This document shows, one piece after another, positions 33,448-41,762 of a DNA stretch of 64,000 nt. The notes below the pieces were generated by a model that worked only from the letters and a program-made list of their open reading frames with translations, made no database searches and had not been told where the DNA came from. The stretch lies in assembly GCF_019957155.1 (NCBI RefSeq), contig NZ_JAIPME010000002.1, positions 868,001 to 932,000 of the forward strand. Reading direction: 5' to 3'. Source of the DNA: Anaerococcus murdochii. Its GTDB lineage: Bacteria > Bacillota > Clostridia > Tissierellales > Peptoniphilaceae. The translations under genes were made by a program, and so were the position numbers. Positions within the stretch are counted from its first letter, which is position 1. Each line of letters opens with the position of its first letter.

Positions 33448-35080
33448 AGATCTTAGGACCTACATCATAGCTGAAAAAATCGCTCTTACTGAAACTTTTA
33501 ACCTCATGGTTTACGGTATAAGGAAGCTTCCTTTAATCGGGAAAAAATTAGGAGATAAGTATAGGTTTTTTGAGGTAAAGGGGATAATGTATAGCTTTTA
33601 TCCGATTTTTGTCTTTATAAAACAAATTTTGGGCTGTCTTTTATCCTTTGTAATCGCCTATTTATTCACAACTATCACTTATGGTTGGGTTTTTAAAATC
33701 TTTGGTGGAGAGATTTTTGCGGCGGATATTACAAGCAAAGCTGAATTGACATCTTATCTTATGGGCCTCATGATTCCTGTAATTCTCTACTTTGCAACAG
33801 GGATTTTTAGGAATTTTATCTACGACAATGGGCCTGGAATTGGCAAATATTTTGCCCAATACCATATAGACCCCGCATCTTCTTACAAGATATTTTTGTA
33901 TTACAAACCAGCCATGAGGCTAATTGGTAGGACTCTAATTTTTGCTATATTTTTTAGCCTGATAAATAAAATTTCTCTTATTTATCCTCTTTTAATGAGC
34001 TTTGGAGTCTATTTCCTAGAAACAGGGGCTTCGGTTTTCTGGATGAAATACAAACTTAAACACAAAAAGGGAATCTTAGACAATGGACTTTTGCAAGTCG
34101 CCTTTATTATTTTAATCCCTGTTCTTGTTATGGGACTTGTTATTACAGGTCGTTTTGACCTAAGGATTGCGACTGCTATAATTTTTGGATTTTCACTTGC
34201 CCTTTTCATCTATGGACTAAATGGACTTAGGAATTTCGAATCTTTTGACCAAGTAATCGAAGAATCTGTAGAAGAATATGATGTATCTGCAGTAGAACTT
34301 GATATGAGTGATGCCAAGGCCTACGAGCTAAAGGATAAGGATATAGAAGTTAAAAATAAAAAGGGACTTTACAAGAAAAAGGGCCTGGCCTTTCTTAATT
34401 CCTTGTTTTTTATAAGACATAAAAGGCTTATCACAAAACCTGTAATAATAAAATCTTTGGCTGTGCCAGCCATCGGACTTGGAGTATTTTTCTTTACAGT
34501 TTTTAAGGAAACTTTAACAACAGAAGGGATTTTTGAGCTAACAATCAGGGCTATGCCATTTTTGACCTACACACTTTCAAGGCAGGATAAGGTCATAAAC
34601 GCCATGTACCTAAACTGCGACCAGGGCCTTTTGCCTTATGGTTTTTACAGGAAAGGGGAGATGCTCCAAGCTATGTACAGGCTAAGATTTAGGTCCATGC
34701 TAGCAATCAACATGATTCCGGCGGCGGCAGTTTTTGCGACTTATATGGCAGCAATTGCTTACAAAGGAGAGCTTTTGTGGGTAAATAATTTGGTTGTTCT
34801 TGCCTATATTCTTTTAATGACCACATTTTTCACAAGCCTCGCCCTAGCAAAATACTATCTCCTCCAACCCTACAACCAAGAGGGAATGGCAGTAAGCAAG
34901 GTCGCAGGAGTTATAAATATGGTTGTCTACTACATTTGCATCTACGGTGCCTTTATTGTTAGGGATATGGATTATAAGATGATATTGATGGTAAGTGGTG
35001 GCTTTATCCTTGCTTTTATAATTATTGTGAATATTTTGATAGTGAAATTTGGGTCAAAAACCTTTAAGATCAGGGATTAG
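33434..35080 (+). CDS. Large ABC transporter permease of unknown substrate
   Basis: The 548-residue protein has about ten to twelve transmembrane segments, in two clusters: residues about 55-290 and 340-545, separated by a charged cytoplasmic loop with VEEYDVSAVELDMSDAKAY near 280-300. Either ATG 33434 or ATG 33440 could be the start. The layout fits permeases that pair with a single ATPase, but I do not assign a family. The gene ends before a repeat-bearing spacer. Confidence 0.75.
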   Translation: MTMNKDLRTYIIAEKIALTETFNLMVYGIRKLPLIGKKLGDKYRFFEVKGIMYSFYPIFVFIKQILGCLLSFVIAYLFTTITYGWVFKIFGGEIFAADITSKAELTSYLMGLMIPVILYFATGIFRNFIYDNGPGIGKYFAQYHIDPASSYKIFLYYKPAMRLIGRTLIFAIFFSLINKISLIYPLLMSFGVYFLETGASVFWMKYKLKHKKGILDNGLLQVAFIILIPVLVMGLVITGRFDLRIATAIIFGFSLALFIYGLNGLRNFESFDQVIEESVEEYDVSAVELDMSDAKAYELKDKDIEVKNKKGLYKKKGLAFLNSLFFIRHKRLITKPVIIKSLAVPAIGLGVFFFTVFKETLTTEGIFELTIRAMPFLTYTLSRQDKVINAMYLNCDQGLLPYGFYRKGEMLQAMYRLRFRSMLAINMIPAAAVFATYMAAIAYKGELLWVNNLVVLAYILLMTTFFTSLALAKYYLLQPYNQEGMAVSKVAGVINMVVYYICIYGAFIVRDMDYKMILMVSGGFILAFIIIVNILIVKFGSKTFKIRD

Positions 35081-35188
35081 GGGGAATACTTCGATTGCTT
35101 TGGTCCCTAATTTGTTAGATTCCTCCTGTCGACCTTGCTCGAGGTAAACTATTTGTCGGAATGAAGCCAGATAGAATAATTATCGTGT

Positions 35189-35217
35189 GTCATTCTGAAC
35201 GAAGTGAGGAATCTCAT
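35189..35217 (+). repeat. Dispersed short repeat, GTCATTCTGAACGAAGTGAG type
   Basis: This module recurs in slightly changed form at 60919 and 61085. Just upstream, CCTCCTGTCGACCTTGCTCGAGG (about 35122-35145) is another palindrome-like segment. No gene is visible in 35081-35524. Confidence 0.65.
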
Positions 35218-35240
35218 GAATGAGGGATAACCGAATTCCT

Positions 35241-35276
35241 AGGTGAATTGTCTTAAGACAATTCGCCTTATTTTTT
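35241..35276 (+). terminator. Terminator of the second ABC operon
   Basis: AGGTGAATTGTC-TTAA-GACAATTCGCCT is a 12-bp stem followed by TTATTTTTT. It is 160 bp past the permease stop, beyond the dispersed repeat. Confidence 0.8.
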
Positions 35277-35442
35277 ATTAAAACCTTCAATAAGCTTTAA
35301 AAAAATCACAAAATTAATATTTATAATAAAATTAAAATAATATTTTATAAATATTAATCAATACATGAAATGATAGTATAAATTTAGCAAATAAAGCAAA
35401 CCTTTGTCATTGCTATATGCATAGAGTAGATAATGTTGGGCC

Positions 35443-35507
35443 TTGTCTTACAATTAAATTATCGTATAATTAATTCGTTCATAATTATACAAGGATTTAT
35501 GAACGAA
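35443..35507 (+). promoter_or_regulatory. Promoter and operator-like dyad for the MFS-deaminase operon
   Basis: TTGTCT (35443-35448), a 16-bp spacer and TATAAT (35465-35470) form the promoter. Directly after it, TTCGTTCATAA (35474-35484) and TTATGAACGAA (35497-35507) make a perfect 11-bp inverted repeat covering the expected start of transcription. I infer an operator; the regulator is not encoded nearby. Confidence 0.65.
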
Positions 35508-35524
35508 ATTAAAGAAAGAAGGTT

Positions 35525-36685
35525 ATGTATTTGGTAGAAAATAAAAAATTTCAGTGGCCAATTTTTATACTTATGGCAAGTGTAACATTTATGGCAATCC
35601 TATCTGAGCTAGTACCATCGGGGATCTTGCCAGAGCTTATGACGGGTCTTGGCATATCTGAAGCACAAGCTGGTACCTTAGTTGGTTTTTATGCAATAGC
35701 CAGTGCGATTTTTGCAATTCCTTTAATCTCTGCAACTGTTGAATTTAGCAGGAAGAAACTTTTAATTTGCTTACTAATAGGCTTTGCCCTTAGTAATGTT
35801 TTAGTTGGTTTCGCACCTAGTTATATTCTTGCCATAGTTGGAAGGGTAATTGGTGGAATCTGTGCCGGAGTTTTGTGGCCAATGATTGCGGCTTACGGAA
35901 TGAAGCTTGTCGATGATGAACACAAGGGTTTGGCCGTAGCTGTTATCATGAGTGGTACAACATTTGGTATGAGTTTAGGACTTCCACTTGTAACCCTTGT
36001 TGGTACAAATGTTGGATGGAGAATTGAATTTTTGGTAATTGCAATTCTTATTATTTTAATTGCTCTAGGCAGTCATTTCATGTTGCCAGAAGTATCTGGA
36101 GAAAAAAGAGTTAGAGCTAACTCACCCCTTACTCTTATCAAAAATAAAGGTGTACTTATTATTATCTTGCTTACATTTATATCAGTTCTTACTAACTATG
36201 GAGTTTACACTTACATCACAAATTTAGTTGATTCAATAAATTACAGTGGGGGAATTGGATTTGCCCAAGTTCTTTTTGGGATTGGTTCAATCTTATCTGT
36301 TCTTATTGCAGGAAAAATTATAGATAAACATATAAAGATACTTTGCCTTTTAATGTTAGCATCATCTTTACTAGCCTTTATATTTTTCGGTAGTCTTTCA
36401 TCAATTAGTTTTATGGTTCACTTAGGATTTATCCTTTGGGGCATTGGATTTGGTGCCTTAGTAACCCTATATCAAACAGCAGTAGCTAGGCAGGTGCCAT
36501 CAAACGCATCAGCAGTTGCTACATCATTACAATCTGCAAGTTTTAACTTTTCAATAATGATTGCAAGTTCACTAGGTGGAGCAATACTCGCAAGTGGAAA
36601 TATTAATAATCTACTTTTCCTAATGGCAGCTATCTTAGGAATAGGTTTACTTGTGACAATTTTATCAAAGAAGACATTGGCTTAA
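35525..36685 (+). CDS. MFS transporter, probably for the substrate of the adjacent deaminase
   Basis: The 386-residue protein has twelve hydrophobic segments. It shows MFS features: GILPELMTGLGISEAQAGTLVGFYA in the first part and the R-x-x-GG-x-xG motif in VGRVIGGICAGVLWP (about 100-115). It looks like the arabinose-efflux-like branch. The ATG at 35525 is only two bases from AAGAAGG; the in-frame TTG at 35531 has better spacing and may be the true start. A 29-bp gap leads to the deaminase gene, so the pair likely handles one nucleobase-like compound. Confidence 0.85.
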   Translation: MYLVENKKFQWPIFILMASVTFMAILSELVPSGILPELMTGLGISEAQAGTLVGFYAIASAIFAIPLISATVEFSRKKLLICLLIGFALSNVLVGFAPSYILAIVGRVIGGICAGVLWPMIAAYGMKLVDDEHKGLAVAVIMSGTTFGMSLGLPLVTLVGTNVGWRIEFLVIAILIILIALGSHFMLPEVSGEKRVRANSPLTLIKNKGVLIIILLTFISVLTNYGVYTYITNLVDSINYSGGIGFAQVLFGIGSILSVLIAGKIIDKHIKILCLLMLASSLLAFIFFGSLSSISFMVHLGFILWGIGFGALVTLYQTAVARQVPSNASAVATSLQSASFNFSIMIASSLGGAILASGNINNLLFLMAAILGIGLLVTILSKKTLA

Positions 36686-36714
36686 TTATTTAAAATTCTT
36701 AGGAGGAATATATT

Positions 36715-37974
36715 ATGAAGAAAAAATTTATTAACGCAAAAGTTTATGGTCACAAAGATGCATCTGAAATCTTAGTTGAAGATGGAAAGTTTTTGAAATT
36801 TGGAAACAATCTTGAAGATGCAGATGAAGTTATTGATTTAGATGGAAACCTTGTTATTCCACCATATGTAGATGCCCACCTTCACCTAGATTACTACATG
36901 ATTGGTAAGACTGATGAAGTTAAAAATGAATCAGGAACACTTTTTGAAGCAATCGACCTTTGGAATGATTTCAAAAAGGGAGTAACAAAGGAAGACATGA
37001 AAAAGAGAATTTATCAAGCAGTAGAAGATTGTCTTTCCTATGGTACTCAATATATAAGAGCACAAACTGACTGTACTGATCCTAACCTAACAGGAATTAA
37101 GGCAGCTCTAGAAGTGCGCGACGAATTAAAAGATAAGTGTACAATTCAAGTTGTTGCCTTCCCACAAAATGGTATGTATTCGTACAAAGAAGCTGGCAAA
37201 ACAGGAAGAGATTTAGTTGAAGAAGCGCTTGAACTTGGCTGCGAAGTTGTTGGTGGAATCCCACACAACGAATGGAGCCGTGAACTTGGAGAAAAGTCAC
37301 TAAAAGAAATTGTAGGTCTTGCAGTTAAACATAACAAACTTATTGACGTCCACTGTGATGAAACTGATGATGTTATGGCAAGATTTGTGGAAGTATTAAA
37401 TGCGGAAGCAATGATTAATGGTATTGCTGAAAAAACAACAGCAAGCCATACCTGTTCCTTTGGTTCAGCAGATGATTCCTATGCCTTTAGAATGATGGGA
37501 TTATTTAGAAAATCTAAATTAAATTTCGTCTCCCTTCCAACAGAAAATGCCTTCTTACAAGGCCGCCAAGATTCATATCCAAAACGTCGTGGCATCACAA
37601 GAGTTCGTGAATTTGTAGACAATGGTGTTAACGTATGCTTTGCACAAGACTCTATAGTTGACCTTTGGTACCCAGCAGGCAATGGAAACCTAATGAATAT
37701 TCTTGATAATGGAATCCATCTTGCCCAACTAATGGGAGAAAAGGACTTTGATAGGGACTTTGACCTTGTAACCTATAATGGAGCAAAGGCAATGTACCTT
37801 CAAGACGAATATGGATTTGATGAAGGAAAACCTGCTAACTTCATAGTTCTTGATGCACCAAATGAATTTGAAGCAATAAGAAATAGGGCAGAATGTCTTT
37901 CATCAGTGCGTAATGGAGAATTCTTATTTAAAAAAGCAAAGAGAGAATTTGAAATTGAACTTGATTTAAAATAA
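36715..37974 (+). CDS. Cytosine deaminase-like amidohydrolase
   Basis: The 419-residue metal-dependent hydrolase shows the amidohydrolase ligands in order: HLH in VDAHLHLDYY (about 54-63), the His in DVHCDETDD (about 218-226), ASHTCSF, and the catalytic Asp in FAQDSIVDLWYPAGNGNLM (about 303-321). This last motif and GGIPHNEW resemble CodA, which converts cytosine to uracil and ammonia; related enzymes act on isocytosine, creatinine or other ring amides. It is translated from a strong SD TAGGAGGA behind an MFS gene, with no codB. The exact substrate is open. Confidence 0.8.
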   Translation: MKKKFINAKVYGHKDASEILVEDGKFLKFGNNLEDADEVIDLDGNLVIPPYVDAHLHLDYYMIGKTDEVKNESGTLFEAIDLWNDFKKGVTKEDMKKRIYQAVEDCLSYGTQYIRAQTDCTDPNLTGIKAALEVRDELKDKCTIQVVAFPQNGMYSYKEAGKTGRDLVEEALELGCEVVGGIPHNEWSRELGEKSLKEIVGLAVKHNKLIDVHCDETDDVMARFVEVLNAEAMINGIAEKTTASHTCSFGSADDSYAFRMMGLFRKSKLNFVSLPTENAFLQGRQDSYPKRRGITRVREFVDNGVNVCFAQDSIVDLWYPAGNGNLMNILDNGIHLAQLMGEKDFDRDFDLVTYNGAKAMYLQDEYGFDEGKPANFIVLDAPNEFEAIRNRAECLSSVRNGEFLFKKAKREFEIELDLK

Positions 37975-37984
37975 AAATTTATAA

Positions 37985-38016
37985 AAAAATAGGGGCTGCT
38001 AAACAGCCCCATTTTT
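37985..38016. terminator. Bidirectional terminator between the deaminase gene and thiT
   Basis: GGGGCTG-CTAAA-CAGCCCC with A run on the left and T run on the right. Confidence 0.92.
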
Positions 38017-38024
38017 ATGCTTAT

Positions 38025-38573
38025 TTATAGTCTAGCTATATCTTTTGTAATGAAATTCTTTAGTAGGAAGATAATCACAATTGTAATTATAAATTCTACT
38101 CCTAGGAATGTACCATTATAAGCAATGGAATATAACCAAACATTTTGGCCTTCTGGGGCGTAAGAGCCGAAGAAGATTACTCCTGTTAGGACGTGGCAGA
38201 CAAATCTGGCAAAGACGCCTAGGAATGTGCCCTTGATAACAGGTGCGATTTCGTGGTTTGCTGCAAAATTCTTTGAGAAAAATCCAACAAGACCAAGTGA
38301 AGCGTAGGCTAGTGGGTAATCTAGGATAGCTTGGACTGGGTGGTAGATTGAACCGCCAAACATCATATCAAGCACACCGTAAAGAGCTCCTACAAGAATG
38401 CCAGGGCCTGCTCCGTGTCTTATTGCAAAGATGATTAATGGAATCATCTGTCCTGCTGTAATAGAACCGCCTTGAGGCATCTTAAATAGGGTGATACGGC
38501 CTAGAATAAAGGCTAGGGCAAGCATTACACCACCTTCAGCTATCATTTTTGTTGACCATTTACTATTATTCAT
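38025..38573 (-). CDS. thiT: ThiT thiamine ECF transporter S component
   Basis: ATG 38573 is chosen; an upstream in-frame TTG (38594) lies over the SD. The 182-residue membrane protein has six hydrophobic segments and ThiT motifs: MPQGGSITAGQMIPL, RHGAGPGILVGALYGVLDMMFGG (thiamine-binding loop region) and HPVQAILDYPLAYASLG. ThiT binds thiamine and works with the shared ECF ATPases and EcfT encoded elsewhere. A TPP riboswitch in the leader confirms the assignment. Confidence 0.93.
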   Translation of the reverse strand: MNNSKWSTKMIAEGGVMLALAFILGRITLFKMPQGGSITAGQMIPLIIFAIRHGAGPGILVGALYGVLDMMFGGSIYHPVQAILDYPLAYASLGLVGFFSKNFAANHEIAPVIKGTFLGVFARFVCHVLTGVIFFGSYAPEGQNVWLYSIAYNGTFLGVEFIITIVIIFLLKNFITKDIARL

Positions 38574-38581
38574 AAAAAAAT

Positions 38582-38690
38582 TCCTCCTTTGCACAATACT
38601 GGGAGGATTTTGTAACTTACCTCCGCCAGCATTACCTGGATCAGGTTAAGGGTATGATCTCAGCCAACTCTTGGTTGGCACCCCTAGTAC
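38582..38690 (-). ncRNA. thiT leader: TPP riboswitch with RBS-sequestering stem
   Basis: On the minus strand the leader shows GGGGTGCC, GGCTGAGATCATACCC, ACCTGATCCAGGTAATGC and GGCGGAGG, the conserved THI-box (aptamer about 38616-38690). After it TCCTCC (in 38601-38608) can pair with the SD GGAGGA (38582-38587), and alternatively with the GGCGGAGG of the aptamer closing stem. TPP binding would lock the closing stem and free TCCTCC to mask the SD, turning translation off. Confidence 0.93.
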
Positions 38691-38696
38691 ACTATT

Positions 38697-38724
38697 ACTA
38701 TATAGGAAAATTGGTAAAAGTAAA
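38697..38724 (-). promoter_or_regulatory. Promoter of the thiT transcript
   Basis: Minus-strand TTTACT (38719-38724), 16-bp spacer and TATAGT (38697-38702), placing the start at the 5' end of the TPP aptamer. Confidence 0.65.
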
Positions 38725-38839
38725 CTCCGACGGGGTTCTCTACCCACTTTGCTTATAGAAAAGTGGCTAATTTCTAGTATAATACTTGGGTATAAATAAG
38801 GAAAATTAGCGAAAGTTTAGATATAGATTGAGAGATAAG

Positions 38840-40795
38840 ATGGAATTTAAGTTACAATCAGACTATGCGCCAAAGGGTGACCAGCCGGAGGCGATTAAAA
38901 AATTAAGTGATGGGATTCTCGCTGGCAAAAAGCACCAAATCCTAAGGGGGGTTACTGGCTCTGGTAAGACCTTTACCATGGCCAATATTATCCAAAATGT
39001 TCAAAGACCAACCCTGGTCCTTGCCCACAACAAGACCCTAGCCTACCAACTTTTTACCGAATTTAAGGAATTTTTTCCAGAAAATGCTGTGGAATACTTT
39101 GTTTCCTACTACGACTACTACCAGCCAGAGGCCTATGTGGCAGCGACTGACACCTACATTGCCAAGGACTCGTCAATAAACGACGAAATCGATAAGATGC
39201 GCCATTCCGCAACCATGGCCCTTTTTGAAAGAAGGGATGTAATTATCGTTGCCAGTGTTTCTTGTATCTACGGCTTGGGTGACCCGATTGAATACAAAAA
39301 GCTAGTTGTATCTTTAAGACCTGGCCAGGAAATTAGTCCGGAAGAGGTTATGAAAAAGCTAATCGACGTCCAATATGTCCGAAATGACGTGGAATTTGAA
39401 AGGGGAACCTTTAGGGCAAGAGGCGATATTTTAGACATTTATCCTGCTGGTTTTGATCAAAAAGCCATCAGAATCGAATTTTTTGGCGATGAAATCGACC
39501 AGATTTCAGAATTTGATCCCCTAACAGGAAAAGCAATCTCAAAGATTTCCCACGCTTACATTTACCCTGCCAGCCACTATGCCACAACAAGTGAAAAGAC
39601 TGAAAAAGCAATAATTTCCATTGAAAAAGAGCTTGAGGAAAGAATTAAGGAATTTGAAAGTGAAAACAAACTCCTAGAGGCCCAGAGAATCGAACAGAGA
39701 ACCAAATATGACATTGAAATGCTCAAGGAAATCGGCTTTTGTTCGGGTATTGAAAACTACTCTGCCCACCTTTCTCAAAGGCCAAGGGGTTCAAGGCCAT
39801 ATACACTTATAGATTATTTTCCAAAGGACTTTGTCCTCATGGTTGACGAATCCCACGTATCCATTCCCCAAGTTGGCGGTATGTACGAAGGCGACAGGTC
39901 TAGAAAGCAAAACCTGGTAGACTTTGGCTTTAGGCTTCCATCAGCCCTTGATAACAGGCCTTTAAAATTCGATGAATTTGAGAAATTAATCAACCAAACG
40001 GTCTATGTATCAGCAACTCCAGGCCCATACGAAATGAAGAAAACCCATGGTGAGCTTGTAGAGCAAATCATTAGACCAACAGGACTTTTGGACCCAATTG
40101 TGGAAGTAAGGCCGACTGAAAATCAAATAGACGACCTAATAGGAGAAGTCCACAAGACAATAGCTAAGGGTGAAAGGGTCTTAGTTACAACACTCACCAA
40201 GAAAATGGCAGAAGATTTGACAGATTATTTGATGGAACAAAACATCAAGGTAAGATATCTCCACTCCGACATCAAAACCATAGAAAGGTCTGAAATCATA
40301 AGGGATTTAAGGTTGGGAAAATTTGACGTCCTAGTTGGAATTAACCTCTTAAGAGAAGGTCTTGATATACCAGAAGTGTCTTTAATTACCATCCTAGACG
40401 CCGACAAGGAAGGTTTCTTAAGAAGTGAAACATCTTTAATCCAGACAATCGGTCGTGCGGCAAGAAACTCCGAAGGTCATGTAATTATGTACGGAGACAC
40501 CATAACAGGATCCATGCAAAGGGCCATCGACGAAACAGAACGTAGGAGAAAAATTCAAGAAGAATTCAATAAAAAACACGACATCACACCAACAACCATA
40601 AAGAAAAATATCGGCGAAATAATCCAAATAACAAAGAAGGCCGAGGAAGAAGAAATCGAAGAATTCAACAGAGAAGACATAGCAACTATCCTAATAAATA
40701 TGGAAAGCGAAATGTATAAGGCGGCAGAAGAGCTTGATTTTGAAAGAGCAGCAAGATTAAGAGATCAAATAAAGAAAATGAGAGAAAACTTTTAG
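38840..40795 (+). CDS. uvrB: UvrB, excinuclease ABC subunit B
   Basis: ATG 38840 follows GAGAG and gives 651 residues, the usual size. Walker [11 protein letters not shown] (about 37-46), the beta-hairpin [12 protein letters not shown] (about 90-101), DEAD-type box [11 protein letters not shown], helicase motif [12 protein letters not shown] and the C-terminal UVR domain with RLRDQIKKM are all present. UvrB is the damage-verifying helicase-like core of nucleotide excision repair. uvrA lies 967 bp downstream on the same strand, separated by element copy 3. A TATAAT near 38780 may be part of the promoter. Confidence 0.97.
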   Translation: MEFKLQSDYAPKGDQPEAIKKLSDGILAGKKHQILRGVTGSGKTFTMANIIQNVQRPTLVLAHNKTLAYQLFTEFKEFFPENAVEYFVSYYDYYQPEAYVAATDTYIAKDSSINDEIDKMRHSATMALFERRDVIIVASVSCIYGLGDPIEYKKLVVSLRPGQEISPEEVMKKLIDVQYVRNDVEFERGTFRARGDILDIYPAGFDQKAIRIEFFGDEIDQISEFDPLTGKAISKISHAYIYPASHYATTSEKTEKAIISIEKELEERIKEFESENKLLEAQRIEQRTKYDIEMLKEIGFCSGIENYSAHLSQRPRGSRPYTLIDYFPKDFVLMVDESHVSIPQVGGMYEGDRSRKQNLVDFGFRLPSALDNRPLKFDEFEKLINQTVYVSATPGPYEMKKTHGELVEQIIRPTGLLDPIVEVRPTENQIDDLIGEVHKTIAKGERVLVTTLTKKMAEDLTDYLMEQNIKVRYLHSDIKTIERSEIIRDLRLGKFDVLVGINLLREGLDIPEVSLITILDADKEGFLRSETSLIQTIGRAARNSEGHVIMYGDTITGSMQRAIDETERRRKIQEEFNKKHDITPTTIKKNIGEIIQITKKAEEEEIEEFNREDIATILINMESEMYKAAEELDFERAARLRDQIKKMRENF

Positions 40796-40849
40796 AAAAA
40801 GTTTTTCAAAACTATTTTTTGATTAGAATTATTTTGTAAAATAGGAAAA

Positions 40850-41682
40850 CTTGGGTCATTAACATGACCCCTCCGAAATCGGGAGGGACGCTAAGGGACC
40901 TTCCGTATGGTCCCTCATCGCTTCCCTCCCGAACCCTCCCTTTCCTTACACCCCCAGACGGCTCCTTGGCGGAGGGCGGAAGGAGAAGTTTGCCCAAGGC
41001 AAACCCCTTTAGTAGAGAGAATAGCCTTGTAAAAGTTAGCGTAACTTTTAACTGATTTCTAATCGTCGGGTTGCTAAAAATCGCAAACTCGCTTACGCTC
41101 AAACAAGCGATTTTCTTAACGCAACCCTTGATTATAAATCCTAACCCGATAAAGGAGAGATTTGGTCTCTAAGTTTGAGTGTTGCAAGGCTCGTTTGGCT
41201 TTCGCCAAACATTACTAGATGAGAGTTATGTTTTAGTTTTAAGTGGACTAGACTCCTATGCCATAATAGCAAGACATAGGTGACAAGAGATTTCTCCACT
41301 CGCTTAGCTCGGTCGAAACGAGGGAGGGTGATTCTGTCAATTTCTCTAAGTTTTTGATGTTTTTTTGTAAAAAAAGTTATCACCTTTACTTATTTATCAA
41401 GTCTTTTGTAAATGAAGGAGGCGTCAAAAAATTTGATTGTTTGAGCGTTAGCGAGTTATCAAATTTTAGCCGACTGAATGTCAAAAAAGTTTGGAGTTAG
41501 TTCAACTAAAACAAGGGCACCTCCATACCAACAAGTTTGCCAAAGGCAAACTCCTTGTCCCCCGAGAGGGGTCGCCCGGAGGGGGTAACGGAAGGGGGTT
41601 TAAGGGGGACCCGATGGGGGAACGTGCGAAACGTTCCCTAGGGGTCCCCCTTAGAACGGGGATTCAACTGTAAGTAGAATAA
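40850..41682 (+). repeat. Large inverted-duplication element, copy 3 (with internal insertion)
   Basis: Copy 3 keeps the layout: head hairpin GGGTCATtaacATGACCC, stem GGGAGGGA/TCCCTCCC, hairpin AGGGACC/GGTCCCT, hairpin A (41054-41140) with stems GGGTTGC/GCAACCC and AAAATCGC-type/GCGATTTT, central GTTTGGC-TTTC-GCCAAAC (about 41193-41210), and hairpin B (41428-41467). Loop A contains CTCGCTTACGCTC and loop B GAGCGTTAGCGAG, so both loops lost the same GG/CC bases relative to copies 1 and 2. About 150 bp at 41225-41395 are extra. Small frames here (for example 41491-41673) follow repeat sequence and are not genes. Confidence 0.8.
41225..41395. repeat. Insertion inside element copy 3 carrying another dispersed repeat
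   Basis: This stretch is missing from copies 1, 2 and 4. It contains GAGATTTCTCCACTCGC...GAGGGAGGGTGATTCTGTCA (about 41286-41339), similar in kind to the GTCATTCTGAGCGAAG repeats of this window. One repeat seems to have inserted into another. Confidence 0.5.
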
Positions 41683-41729
41683 AAATATAAAAGATAAAGA
41701 TATCTTAATATTATAAATAAAGAAAATAA

Positions 41730-41744
41730 GTTATCTTGGATAAC
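41730..41744. repeat. Palindrome GTTATC-TTG-GATAAC before uvrA
   Basis: GTTATCTTGGATAAC is a perfect palindrome around TTG, 18 bp before the uvrA start and 47 bp after element copy 3. It belongs to the TTATC-NNN-GATAA family. Confidence 0.6.
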
Positions 41745-41762
41745 AAAACTGAAAGGAAAGTA

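Noticed and set aside
35281..35524. Purine riboswitch before the MFS-deaminase operon
   Set aside because: None of the conserved purine-aptamer loop sequences is present; the region has a promoter and dyad instead.
41491..41673. 60-codon open frame in element copy 3
   Set aside because: Gly/Arg-rich translation of repeat arms with no conservation as protein between copies.
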